From NCBI GenBank assembly GCA_958298945.1, contig OY282609.1:27067212-27131211 (forward strand): a DNA stretch of 64,000 nucleotides. Direction: 5' to 3'. The notes under the pieces are model-generated. The model saw only the letters and a program-made list of their open reading frames with translations. It was not told the origin of the DNA and did no database searches. Made by a program: the position numbers and the translations under genes. Below are positions 1 to 11,447 of this stretch, in pieces. Each line of letters starts with the position of its first letter. Positions within the stretch are counted from its first letter, which is position 1. Origin of the DNA: Atherix ibis. Taxonomy: Eukaryota > Arthropoda > Insecta > Diptera > Athericidae.

Positions 1-2329
1 TAACTAAAATCGAACTGTTATGAGTGAGTGGCAGGTAAATTTTTCTCTTACAAAATTACTTATTAAACGTCAACCAAAGGAATTACTTATAAATCGTTTG
101 AAAGAAAAAAAAGATTACTAAAAAATTTTGTTCAACAAAATTCGGTTGATGAATAAATAGATAGAAATTGTAGCTGATCCCTTATTATAAACTTGATTTA
201 ATAACTTTAAGCATCTGATCTAGAAATTATAATTAAGTTTTACTTAAAAACGAATCTTATTTTAGAAAAGTAACTTTCGCCAAAAGGCCCTAAGTTATCA
301 TCTTGGCCCCTTAAAGTTCTAAAATTATTTGAAAAAGAAAAAAAAACTATTATAAAAAATATGGGGGACGCTAAAAAATATCCAATTGGCATTAATATGA
401 CGAATTATTGTAATTTTTAAATTTAAAATATAAAAATAAAAAACAATAAACGGACCTACATATATTAATATAAAATTTTGCTATTAAATTTAGTACCAAA
501 CAAATTTAAGAAACTTTGTATAAGGTAACTGCCTCTTCTGTATATAAAATTAATATTAAAAATATAAAAAAGAGAATATATTTAAAAATTGAAATAATAA
601 TTCTATAAAAGAAATTTATGAAAAAAACAAATGGATTTATATGTAAATGTAAAAATTATTATAGTTAATTGACAAGATAAAATAGTATTTAAAATGAATA
701 AAATAAAATTACCCATTCATGAATGAATAAAAAAATACCCCCAAATACTCTAATCGAAAATAAATATAAATAAAGGTAAATAAAAAAATTTAAAAAAATA
801 CTCATACTATCTGAGTTATTAAGAAAAATGAAGAAATATTGTATAATTTATAACGATAGATAATGATTATATAAGATATCAACAAAGAAAAAGTAAATAC
901 ATAAAAAATTACATAAAGAATTAATAGATAAAAGTATAGTTTATAATTAAGGATGAAAAAAAGGAAAGATATTAAAGTTAAAATACGAAAAAATAACTTG
1001 GAAGAAAAACAAAATTACTAAAATTTTGAGAAAAAATAGGAATTAATCCTAAATTAAAATTAAAATTAGAAATAAATTTCAAAAATTCCGCTAAACAAAA
1101 CCAATACAGTATATATAAGATATGTTGAAAGAATCAAAAAGAATTATTTACTAGCAAAAATCGAAATAGAAAAATTCAAAATTATTATTAGAAAATATTG
1201 CAAAAATAGCAAATTGAAATTTGATCAATTTCGTTAATTTCTAATTAAAAAAATTAAGGAAAAAGAATGGAATATTAACAAAAACTAAAGTTTATTAAAA
1301 ATGATTTCTATTAAATAATATATACAACAACAACAAAAATATATTAAAAACACCTAATAAAAAAAAAAAACAAGACAAAATTAAGGCAATTATGGAAATG
1401 TTATTTATTTTTAAAATTATGAAAATAAAATACAAAAACATAAAAAAAAACATTATATGAAAATATAACAAAAAAAAATTGAAATTTTTAAGCTTTTCAA
1501 TTAATATGATTTCTTTAAAATAAAAACCATTTAAAAAATTCTTCAATACAAAACTCAATTAGCATCGGTATAACATACATCAACAATCTAAGCCTAGGAT
1601 ACTTTCTGTCTACTTTGTGAGAGGCCCCAAAGCCATATGCCAGGGGCCACATCTAACCACCACGACCGTATGGTCATTTGGCATCTCAGTATTGGAATTC
1701 TTTATAAAAAAAATTTATGATAAAAAGTTTTTTTTTTCAAGAATTTGCGGTGTTATTATTAATCCATATTTTTTATAAAGATTTTCCGTTAAATTGTATC
1801 TCTTTTGTTAAATATAATTTTTATTATTCTTCTTATTAAAATAAAATACTTCGAAAATATTACAAAAATCAAAAATAATAATAAAAAAATGGGGTTCATT
1901 TTGAAAACGATACAACATTTTAGAAATAAAAATATTCTGTAAAAAATTATTTTTTATTTAATTTTTAAAATTAAATTATTTTCGAGAAAAATTTTCTGTT
2001 CTAATTTTGTACTATAAAATTGTTTGTAATATTTTTTTTATATTAAGCAGGATTTTTGAAGAAAAGTAATATTTTGGGTTGATACAAAAAAAAATTTTAT
2101 TTTATTTTATTAATTTCAAACGAAAGTCTATTGTTGATCAAGTAGAAGATTGAAAGAACAGTTTTCTATATTAACAAACAACATCTAAGCTGTATGTTTA
2201 AAACTTCACGAAGATTTCCCTTCTCTCTCAGGCGGGTTGGGGATCATCCACGGCGGTGTTACAAAAAATTACTAGCTTTGGAAAACTAAGAAGTATTTTC
2301 AACTAGAGTTAATGAGCTATCACGTGACC
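1..2329. other. AT-rich gene-free DNA
   Basis: No reading frame here has a recognisable protein motif; the 87-codon frame near 1.3-1.6 kb is a low-complexity F/L/I run expected in such AT-rich DNA. One short GC-richer island at about 1,561-1,700 stands out from its surroundings but was not recognised on either strand. Confidence 0.6.
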
Positions 2330-2800
2330 CTACAGATATATATAAGTTAAGCTTATTTAACCCATACGCAACCAAGATCACTGATCCCTTTCGTTACCTT
2401 CAGAGTATATAAACGAATGTCATTAAATTGTCAAATGACACTAATCCAAAAAAAATCATTAACCTCTTAACTGAGCTAAGGTTATTGAATTGATATTATA
2501 ACATTTCTAAGACGATCAAATACCAGAAAAGATAAATGATCTTTTCTTGTATTTTCCTGGGATTGCATGGTACCAAGATCACTGATCGCTTACCTAACCT
2601 TAGAAGCATACAGATCAAGATCGTGCTCAAAAAATTAGTAACTCCTTCACTATGTGTTAACACATACTGAAGGGTCAATGACCTTGCCTCACGTGACGTA
2701 TATTTGATCTTAACTTGTATTTTTCTAGGATTTCGTAAAAAGTCAATAAGTTGAGTTTGCATGTTCCTTCCCATATGTACACGAAGGTTCAACAGACTTT
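2330..2800. repeat. Diverged direct repeats before the satellite
   Basis: The phrase accaagatcactgatc occurs near 2,371 and again near 2,571. A second phrase close to tgatcttttcttgtattttc occurs near 2,538 and, diverged, near 2,706. The spacing (about 170-200 bp) suggests old tandem units bordering the 9-bp array. No coding content was recognised. Confidence 0.4.
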
Positions 2801-2865
2801 ATTAAAATAAATGTAGGATTTACCTTTCTTTATATGAAATGAGGAAGATTTTGCTTATTTTTCTT

Positions 2866-2920
2866 AGTGTGCAGAGTTACCAAAAATTAGTGTTCTAATT
2901 TTTGTAACTCTCTGCACACT
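2866..2920. repeat. Inverted repeat abutting the satellite array
   Basis: The left arm (2,866-2,890, starting agtgtgcagag) and right arm (2,895-2,920, ending ctctgcacact) are inverted copies differing by a 2-nt indel and one base, separated by a 4-nt loop. The structure ends about 16 nt before the first satellite unit. Confidence 0.8.
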
Positions 2921-2935
2921 CCGAAGTAAAAATTA

Positions 2936-5900
2936 ACAATTTTTTTCCAATTTTTCCAATTTTTCCAATTTTTCCAATTTTTCCAATTTTTCCAATTTTT
3001 CCAATTTTTCCAATTTTTCCAATTTTTCCAATTTTTCCAATTTTTCCAATTTTTCCAATTTTTCCAATTTTTCCAATTTTTCCAATTTTTCCAATTTTTC
3101 CAATTTTTCCAATTTTTCCAATTTTTCCAATTTTTCCAATTTTTCCAATTTTTCCAATTTTTCCAATTTTTCCAATTTTTCCAATTTTTCCAATTTTTCC
3201 AATTTTTCCAATTTTTCCAATTTTTCCAATTTTTCCAATTTTTCCAATTTTTCCAATTTTTCCAATTTTTCCAATTTTTCCAATTTTTCCAATTTTTCCA
3301 ATTTTTCCAATTTTTCCAATTTTTCCAATTTTTCCAATTTTTCCAATTTTTCCAATTTTTCCAATTTTTCCAATTTTTCCAATTTTTCCAATTTTTCCAA
3401 TTTTTCCAATTTTTCCAATTTTTCCAATTTTTCCAATTTTTCCAATTTTTCCAATTTTTCCAATTTTTCCAATTTTTCCAATTTTTCCAATTTTTCCAAT
3501 TTTTCCAATTTTTCCAATTTTTCCAATTTTTCCAATTTTTCCAATTTTTCCAATTTTTCCAATTTTTCCAATTTTTCCAATTTTTCCAATTTTTCCAATT
3601 TTTCCAATTTTTCCAATTTTTCCAATTTTTCCAATTTTTCCAATTTTTCCAATTTTTCCAATTTTTCCAATTTTTCCAATTTTTCCAATTTTTCCAATTT
3701 TTCCAATTTTTCCAATTTTTCCAATTTTTCCAATTTTTCCAATTTTTCCAATTTTTCCAATTTTTCCAATTTTTCCAATTTTTCCAATTTTTCCAATTTT
3801 TCCAATTTTTCCAATTTTTCCAATTTTTCCAATTTTTCCAATTTTTCCAATTTTTCCAATTTTTCCAATTTTTCCAATNNNNNNNNNNNNNNNNNNNNNN
3901 NNNNNNNNNNNNNNNNNNNNNNNNNNNNNNNNNNNNNNNNNNNNNNNNNNNNNNNNNNNNNNNNNNNNNNNNNNNNNNNNNNNNNNNNNNNNNNNNNNNN
4001 NNNNNNNNNNNNNNNNNNNNNNNNNNNNNNNNNNNNNNNNNNNNNNNNNNNNNNNNNNNNNNNNNNNNNNNNNNNNNNTTTTTCCAATTTTTCCAATTTT
4101 TCCAATTTTTCCAATTTTTCCAATTTTTCCAATTTTTCCAATTTTTCCAATTTTTCCAATTTTTCCAATTTTTCCAATTTTTCCAATTTTTCCAATTTTT
4201 CCAATTTTTCCAATTTTTCCAATTTTTCCAATTTTTCCAATTTTTCCAATTTTTCCAATTTTTCCAATTTTTCCAATTTTTCCAATTTTTCCAATTTTTC
4301 CAATTTTTCCAATTTTTCCAATTTTTCCAATTTTTCCAATTTTTCCAAATTTTCCAATTTTTCCAATTTTTCCAATTTTTCCAATTTTTCCAATTTTTCC
4401 AATTTTTCCAATTTGTCCAATTTTTCCAATTTTTCCAATTTTTCCAATTTTTCCAATTTTTCCAATTTTTCCAATTTTTCCAATTTTTCCAATTTTTCCA
4501 ATTTTTCCAATTTTTCCAATTTTTCCAATTTTTCCAATTTTTCCAATTTTTCCAATTTTCCAATTTTTCCAATTTTTCCAATTTTTCCAATTTTTCCAAT
4601 TTTTCCAATTTTTCCAATTTTTCCAATTTTTCCAATTTTTCCAATTTTTCCAATTTTTCCAATTTTTCCAATTTTTCCAATTTTTCCAATTTTTCCAATT
4701 TTTCCAATTTTTCCAATTTTTCCAATTTTTCCAATTTTTCCAATTTTTCCAATTTTTCCAATTTTTCCAATTTTTCCAATTTTTCCAATTTTTCCAATTT
4801 TTCCAATTTTTCCAATTTTTCCAATTTTTCCAATTTTTCCAATTTTTCCAATTTTTCCAATTTTTCCAATTTTTCCAATTTTTCCAATTTTTCCAATTTT
4901 TCCAATTTTTCCAATTTTTCCAATTTTTCCAATTTTTCCAATTTTTCCAATTTTTCCAATTTTTCCAATTTTTCCAATTTTTCCAATTTTTCCAATTTTT
5001 CCAATTTTTCCAATTTTTCCAATTTTTCCAATTTTTCCAATTTTTCCAATTTTTCCAATTTTTCCAATTTTTCCAATTTTTCCAATTTTTCCAATTTTTC
5101 CAATTTTTCCAATTTTTCCAATTTTTCCAATTTTTCCAATTTTTCCAATTTTTCCAATTTTTCCAATTTTTCCAATTTTTCCAATTTTTCCAATTTTTCC
5201 AATTTTTCCAATTTTTCCAATTTTTCCAATTTTTCCAATTTTTCCAATTTTTCCAATTTTTCCAATTTTTCCAATTTTTCCAATTTTTCCAATTTTTCCA
5301 ATTTTCCAATTTTTCCAATTTTTCCAATTTTTCCAATTTTTCCAATTTTTCAATTTTTCCAATTTTTCCAATTTTTCCAATTTTCCAATTTTTCAATTTT
5401 TCCAATTTTTCCAATTTTCCAATTTTTCCAATTTTCCAATTTTCCAATTTTTCCAATTTTCCAATTTTTCCAATTTTTCCAATTTTTCCAATTTTTCCAA
5501 TTTTCCAATTTTTCCAATTTTTCCAATTTTCCAATTTTTCCAATTTTTCCAATTTTTCCAATTTTCCAATTTTTCCAATTTTTCCAATTTTTCCAATTTT
5601 TCCAATTTTCCAATTTTTCCAATTTTTCCAATTTTTCCAATCTTTCCAATCTTTCCAATCTTTCCAATCTTTCCAATTTTTCCAATCTTTCCAATCTTTC
5701 CAATCTTTCCAATCTTTCCAATCTTTCCAATCTTTCCAATCTTTCCAATCTTTCCAATCTTTCCAATCTTTCCAATCTTCCAATCTTTCCAATCTTTCCA
5801 ATCTTTCCAATCTTTCCAATCTTTCCAATCTTTCCAATCTTTCCAATCTTTCCAATCTTTCCAATCTTTCCAATCTTTCCAATCTTTCCAATCTTTCCAA

Positions 5901-7640
5901 TCTTTCAATCTTTCCAATCTTTCCAATCTTTCCAATCTTTCCAATCTTTCCAATCTTTCCAATCTTTCCAATCTTTCCAATCTTTCCAATCTTTCCAATC
6001 TTTCCAATCTTTCCAATCTTTCCAATCTTTCCAATCTTTCCAATCTTTCCAATTTTTTCCAATTTTTTCCAATTTTTCCAATTTTTCCAATTTTTCCAAT
6101 TTTTCCAATTATTTTTCCAATTTTTCCAATTTTTCCAATTTTTCCAATTTTTCCAATTTTTCCAATTTTTCCAATTTTTCCAATTTTTCCAATTTTCCCA
6201 ATTTTTCCAATTTTTCCAATTTTTCCAATTTTTCCAATTTTTCCAATTTTTCCAATTTTTCCAATTTTTCCAATTTTTCCAATTTTTCCAATTTTTCCAA
6301 TTTTTCCAATTTTTCCAATTTTTCCAATTTTTCCAATTTTTCCAATTTTTCCAATTTTTCCAATTTTTCCAATTTTTCCAATTTTTCCAATTTTTCCAAT
6401 TTTTCCAATTTTTCCAATTTTTCCAATTTTTCCAATTTTTCCAATTTTTCCAATTTTTCCAATTTTTCCAAATTTTCCAATTTTTCCAATTTTTCCAATT
6501 TTTCCAATTTTTCCAATTTTTCCAATTTTTCCAATTTTTCCAATTTTTCCAATTTTTCCAATTTTTCCAATTTTTCCAATTTTTCCAATTTTTCCAATTT
6601 TTCCAATTTTTCCAATTTTTCCAATTTTTTCCAATTTTTTCCAATTTTTTCCAATTTTTTCCAATTTTTTCCAATTTTTTCCAATTTTTTCCAATTTTTT
6701 CCAACTTTTTCCAACTTTTTCCAACTTTTTCCAACTTTTTCCAACTTTTTCCAACTTTTTCCAACTTTTTCCAACTTTTTCCAATTTTTTCCAATTTTTT
6801 CCAATTTTTTCCAATTTTTCCAATTTTTTCCAATTTTTTCCAATTTTTTCCAATTTTTTCCAATTTTTTCCAATTTTTTCCAATTTTTTCCAATTTTTTC
6901 CAATTTTTTCCAATTTTTTCCAATTTTTTCCAATTTTTTCCAATTTTTTCCAATTTTTTCCAATTTTTTCCAATTTTTTCCAATTTTTTCCAATTTTTTC
7001 CAATTTTTTCCAATTTTTCCAATTTTTTCCAATTTTTTCCAATTTTTTCCAATTTTTTCCAATTTTTTCCAATTTTTTCCAATTTTTTCCAATTTTTTTC
7101 CAATTTTTTCCAATTTTTTCCAATTTTTTCCAATTTTTTCCAATTTTTTCCAATTTTTTCCAATTTTTTCCAATTTTTTCCAATTTTTTCCAATTTTTTC
7201 CAATTTTTTCCAATTTTTTCCAATTTTTTCCAATTTTTTCCAATTTTTTCCAATTTTTTCCAATTTTTTCCAATTTTTTCCAATTTTTTCCAATTTTTTC
7301 CAATTTTTTCCAATTTTTTCCAATTTTTTCCAATTTTTTCCAATTTTTTCCAATTTTTTCCAATTTTTTCCAATTTTTTCCAATTTTTTCCAATTTTTTC
7401 CAATTTTTTCCAATTTTTTCCAATTTTTTCCAATTTTTTCCAATTTTTCCAATTTTTTCCAAATTTTTCCAATTTTTTCCAATTTTTTCCAATTTTTTCC
7501 AATTTTTTCCAATTTTTTCCAATTTTTTCCAATTTTTTCCATTTTTTCCAATTTTTCCAATTTTTCCAATTTTTCCAATTTTTCCAATTTTTCCAATTTT
7601 TTCCAATTTTTTCCAATTTTTTCCAATTTTTTTTCAATTT
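2936..7640. repeat. Satellite array of 9-10 bp units
   Basis: About 4.7 kb of tandem units, plus an unknown amount hidden in the N gap. The basic unit is ccaattttt (9 bp). The array is organised in blocks: pure 9-mers from 2.94 to 5.3 kb; mixed 8- and 9-mers from 5.3 to 5.64 kb; a ccaatcttt variant block from about 5.64 to 6.05 kb; 9-mers to 6.62 kb; then a 10-mer (ccaatttttt) block to 7.55 kb containing a ccaacttttt sub-block near 6.70-6.78 kb. Adjacent units share the same variant, as expected from unequal exchange or slippage. Because 9 is divisible by 3, most frames on both strands are open over long stretches, so predicted proteins of up to about 1,580 residues (repeats of NWK, LEK or IGK) are artefacts. 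Confidence 0.97.
3879..4078. other. Assembly gap (200 N)
   Basis: Exactly 200 N lie inside the satellite, with the same 9-mer on both sides. A round-number run like this is normally a placeholder for a gap of unknown size, so the true array is probably longer. Confidence 0.95.
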
Positions 7641-8884
7641 TGCTAAGAAGCAAAACTATTTGATCAAATAAGTTGAAAAGTAACCGGCACCTCTGAATGA
7701 CTTCGACTGTAATTTTAGCTTTTACAAAGCTTTCGATTCCAGTGCACAAACCACAATAAGTTCTTTTATGGCAAGCTAACTTTTCAATGAGCTTTTGGAC
7801 CATTTTGCTACTGTGTTCAATTATTTTCAATTAAAAGCTTACACTTTTGTTAAAATTTTTGAATTAAGGTTAAAAATATTGTTTTCTTTTTCTTGTTTTG
7901 AAACAAGAAAAATATTTTTTTCATCAGGAAAATATATTTTATAAATTTATAATGTCAATAACCTAAGGTAACATGGCAGTTGAAAGTTCAAAATGATTCA
8001 AAGTCAAGGGCGTATGTTTCCGCAATATAGGATTTTATCCTTGCGTGTAAAATCCTTAGCGGGCAAAGTTAAGTTACTTGTTAGTATTCATTGCAGTATT
8101 GGAAAATTGATTTTTTCTTCTTTCCCTCCCTTCCAGACAGCTGTTATATTTCTTCAAAGATTGTTTCGTTTTTGTTTGTTCTGTTATAAACTGTAATAGG
8201 ACTTACGATTGTGTCAGTCACCCTATTTTTTTAACAAAGAATAAATGCTTTCGGTAAAATTTAGTTACATATTAGCTATGAAAGTCAATAATGGTCAGTA
8301 ATACGTTCTTGCGTGGTTTAGTTCAGTGTATTTTAAAAACATTGTTGATGAATTTTTTAAAATTTTATTTGCTTAGTGAAAGTTTTTTTTAATAAAAATT
8401 TGATTAGCCTTAATAATGTGAAAGTGTAATCTTGACTATAGAACATAATGCAAAAAAATCAGAGTAAAATGGTAATTAGAATTTTATAATTTTCGAAATA
8501 GTTTTTTTTTATACTACAAAATTTATTATTTAAATATGGAAAAAAATATTTTATTTTAAGAAAAACGTAAAGAGTGACTACAAAATCGCTTAGAGCGTTA
8601 CTTTAGAAAATACATATTTAATTTCTGAATATCTAATTATCATAGAGAATATAAAATACGCCAAATAGTTAGGATTTTGCAGGGGTCTTGAAAGTTTTTT
8701 GTTTCTTTTTAAAAATCAGCTAGTTAATAAATCTCTTTGTGTCAATTCATAAATTATACAATATTTTAATTTAGTTACGACTGAATTTTCAAGGTAAAAT
8801 TTTTGTAAATTAATTTTTATACAGTAGTATTATGTTATTTTACGCAACTTATTTATTGTTAAATATAAAACGATAGATAAGTTA
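7641..8884. other. Gene-free spacer after the satellite
   Basis: Non-repetitive AT-rich DNA. Minus-strand frames from the satellite run into it as far as about 7,830 but show no recognisable domain. A short palindrome (tcttgttttgaaacaaga) is at about 7,891-7,908. Nothing else was supported. Confidence 0.5.
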
Positions 8885-9260
8885 CGTTAAATCTTATCTA
8901 TCGAGTCGCCTACGACCATAGGGATCGAGTTACACTCAATCAACGCACCATCATTACTGGCAGTTTACAGTCACTCACCAGTTACAAGCTGACTACTCCA
9001 AATATTTGTGGCGAGGCCTATCTAAACATCAACTGTCATAAGCAGTGACAGCGCTCGAGATAGTTACCAGTATCTTCCACCTGCGATTAGCAGACGGTAC
9101 CCGCGATATGAGTATTAACCAGAGCCACCACCTTGTAAATTTCTAGGCACCGCTAGGCCAGCTCAGGTACGCGGGTACGCCAACAACCAAAAGTACAACC
9201 GGAATCGACCTTGGTTGCAGTTACCTTGCGTCGCAGCCACCTTGCGAGATATTTGCACAC
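8885..9260 (-). other. Probable 3' tail of a LINE relic
   Basis: This stretch is clearly richer in G+C than the flanks and lies directly downstream (minus strand) of the LINE C-terminal coding remnant. It has no open frame of note. I infer a LINE 3' untranslated region; no poly(A) end was identified, so the boundary is approximate. Confidence 0.4.
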
Positions 9261-9943
9261 TCATTCAAGTACTTTCCTCGCTCTCCTCTCAAAAAGTGTC
9301 ACAGCAAATCTATTATAGTATTCATATCGTTGTCTCATACCTAACACACCACTCACAACCACACTATCAGCATTCACTACAATTCCACATGCACCTAGCT
9401 CCAGTAAATCTCCGTACAGACCACACCTAATGAAAAGGTGCTTGGCAATCTCCTCTGCCGCCCCACAAGGACATCTATCCTCCGCAGAGAGTAAACGCCC
9501 GTACAGCAACCCATTCATACTACCATGTCCCGTGAGTAAATACCCAAGGTTTAGACCAAATTCAAATCCAGACGCAAACACAAATCACACATCCGAAATG
9601 AACATGTGCGTCATTTGACATGCACACTCTCATCCCACCAACGTTGCCATATTTCATACATTCTAATCAGGACTAGTCCACGCCGACGGCTTGGACAAAG
9701 ATCCTGAACCTGTTCATTCATAACCGGACAGCCAACAAGCGAGGTGCCTCACCGTGAAAGGTAAGGAATGCTTCCATGCAGCACCTCCAGGATTTCTCCC
9801 ATGAGAACCTTTATCGCATCGGTTGACACGGTTCTACATACATTCAAATATGTATACAAAGCCAGGTGCTGTACAAAATTGATGCCTACCCTTGCATACT
9901 TGTAACGCATAATGTCACCCCATACTAATGTTACCCCATACAT
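9261..9943 (-). pseudogene. LINE ORF2 C-terminal remnant (R1-like)
   Basis: Read right to left, the first segment (9,943-9,749) contains NVCRTVSTDAIKVLMGEI, matching the region after the reverse-transcriptase thumb in R1/LOA-type LINEs, where a CRT-S-TDA motif is typical. After a frameshift, 9,690-9,261 reads WQRWWDESVHVKW, then LLTGHGSMNGLLYGRL and CPCGAAEEIAKHLFIRC, the cysteine/histidine C-terminal finger of the same LINE group. Such proteins carry out target-primed reverse transcription. Here only about 220 codons remain, with at least one stop and one frameshift, so it is inactive. The clade call is from motifs only. Confidence 0.75.
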
Positions 9944-10039
9944 ACTACATCATGGAACAGACAGTCTTGTACAGGACTTTCACCACTCTCTATCGTAGTC
10001 CCCACTCCTTGCGGAATATTCGCACTCTAGCTTCGGTCA

Positions 10040-10320
10040 AATCATTCTAGAGATGTAACATGAGTCAATATTGCTCCACCGCTCGTTCGCCAGCTTTATT
10101 GAGCTTCAGCGAAATAAGGTATGTAGCCATCTTCAAAGGAGTATATGCCTCCTCTATAATAGTGGGAGAATCTATCCTGGTACCAGTTCTGGCTAACTCA
10201 CCCGCTTTACAGTTTTCTGGAATATTACTCTGTCTGGGATCCCAGCATAGGTGAACATTGCACTGATTGACAATCTCATTCAGAGATCTGAATGATCTTG
10301 ACCAAATTCAAAAATAGACG
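10040..10320 (-). pseudogene. RNase H domain remnant of a LINE
   Basis: Minus-strand translation gives NEIVNQCNVHLCWDPRQSNI followed by ENCKAGELARTGT, matching the end of a LINE-encoded RNase H (consensus WVPGHSNI..GN..ADELAR). The domain would remove RNA from the RNA-DNA hybrid. Key histidine and aspartate positions are changed (DPRQSN for PGHSN, AGELA for ADELA), so it is decayed. It lies between two copies of the same thumb-region sequence, so the locus is rearranged rather than one collinear element. Elements with RNase H belong to the I/LOA-type groups. Confidence 0.65.
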
Positions 10321-10324
10321 CATA

Positions 10325-10510
10325 TAGAGCATACGAAACAAACACTCCCTTGCGCAGGACTTTCATCGCTCTGGATCGTAGTCTCCACTCTTTGCGGAAT
10401 ACTCGCACCAGCATGCTAACCAAACCGGCCACGTGCTCCCTTAAATGTTGCAAGTGAGGCCGAAATTTCAGCCTCTCTCCAGCCTTTACTCTAAGCTAAA
10501 GCACCTCCCG
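10325..10510 (-). pseudogene. Reverse-transcriptase thumb remnant, copy A
   Basis: Minus-strand frame reads VKAGERLKFRPHLQHLREHV, then VSMLVRVFRKEWRLRSRAMK, then VSYALYAS. This is the R1-like segment just after the RT active-site region (LKF-PH...H...R-V...LGRVLR...YGA). A second, diverged copy of the same segment is at about 9,950-10,040 (IFRKEWGLR), on the other side of the RNase H piece. The nucleotide similarity between 9,975-10,035 and 10,358-10,415 is visible by eye. Confidence 0.65.
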
Positions 10511-10618
10511 CGTGTATTGGACCACAACTTATTTTTGTACAATTAAAAAAACCTAAGAACCATGACACTTGATCAAGCTCACTTATAAGTATGTTAGTAC
10601 GTCTCCGAGACAAACAAA

Positions 10619-10684
10619 AAGACGCCATTTTATAGTGAATCAACTATGAGGAAGACGCCATTTTATAGTGCATCAACTATGAGA
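10619..10684. repeat. 33-bp direct duplication
   Basis: Two adjacent copies begin aagacgccattttatagtg (10,619-10,651 and 10,652-10,684). They differ at one internal base (gaatcaact versus gcatcaact) and at the last position. It is a recent small tandem duplication with no assigned function. Confidence 0.9.
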
Positions 10685-10689
10685 CCATT

Positions 10690-11447
10690 TCACGACCATA
10701 TGCTTCGTATGGATTAGAGCATGTAATGAGAAGGAAGCTTTTAAGTTCTATGGACCATGTAATAGATGCTCTTAGAAAATTAACGATAGATCCGATTAAG
10801 AAGCTCTACAATGTAAGTAGTCCTATTCAAAAAGAAATTGTGATTTCAGGGGCTTTAATTTAGAATATGGGAAATAGTGAGTTGAACAGTACAGGAGTAA
10901 TCGATTTCAGTGAAGTAACCTTGTCTATATTATCGAAATGGTTATTGAGTAGACTGATTTTATTGAGAAGCATCCACACCTTAGCTCATAATATTTACCA
11001 CCAACAAGCTGGATGACTGCCAAGGATGTTGTGTAGTTAGCGATAGCTTCATTCAATCCATACACTAATTATAGGAATAGTTTCCTTTTAGCAAGATTGT
11101 AATTACTCAGTAATGTAGATGGGCTCAATCCCGCTCTTTACCAGGATTGACATTTAGGGTCCCTTTCTGGTTCAAAGAGCAATAGGAAAATGGAGAATGA
11201 ATTTCTGTTGGGATTGGATTTTTTGCATCTAGGAAGAGTCCATGATGCGAACAAATATACTCAAAAAGTACTTCTTGGTCAGGTGGCATTCAGAGAATAT
11301 GTGAGTGATGGCGAACCGGGTGCCATAGGACTAGCATATATAACGTTTGGTATTTCAATGCCAAAGAAAAAAATAATGGAAGGGAGCAATTTTAATAATT
11401 CAGATTCTGAGGATGCTTCGAGGCCAAAATTTTCGTATGGTTTTTGA
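10690..11447 (+). other. Unidentified ORF-like region, possibly a transposon relic
   Basis: G+C is higher here than in the surroundings and plus-strand frames stay open for unusually long runs, including 11,190-11,447 (85 codons, with FLLGLDFLHLGRVHD) and about 10,710-10,860 (with HVIDALRKLTIDPIKKLYN). The LGLDFL string resembles the end of a retropepsin domain, but this is too short to claim. Stops and frame changes separate the pieces. It could be a decayed retroelement or a lost exon. Confidence 0.3.

Noticed and set aside
2887..7830. Very long reading frames (573-1,580 codons) with repeats such as NWK, LEK, IGK or PIF on both strands
   Set aside because: They are a consequence of a 9-bp stop-free satellite unit; several frames on both strands are open at once, and one crosses the N gap. 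No sign of real coding sequence.
7646..7830. Non-repetitive 5' end of a minus-strand frame running into the satellite
   Set aside because: It shows no recognisable domain and stays open mainly because of the satellite; no splice or start evidence.
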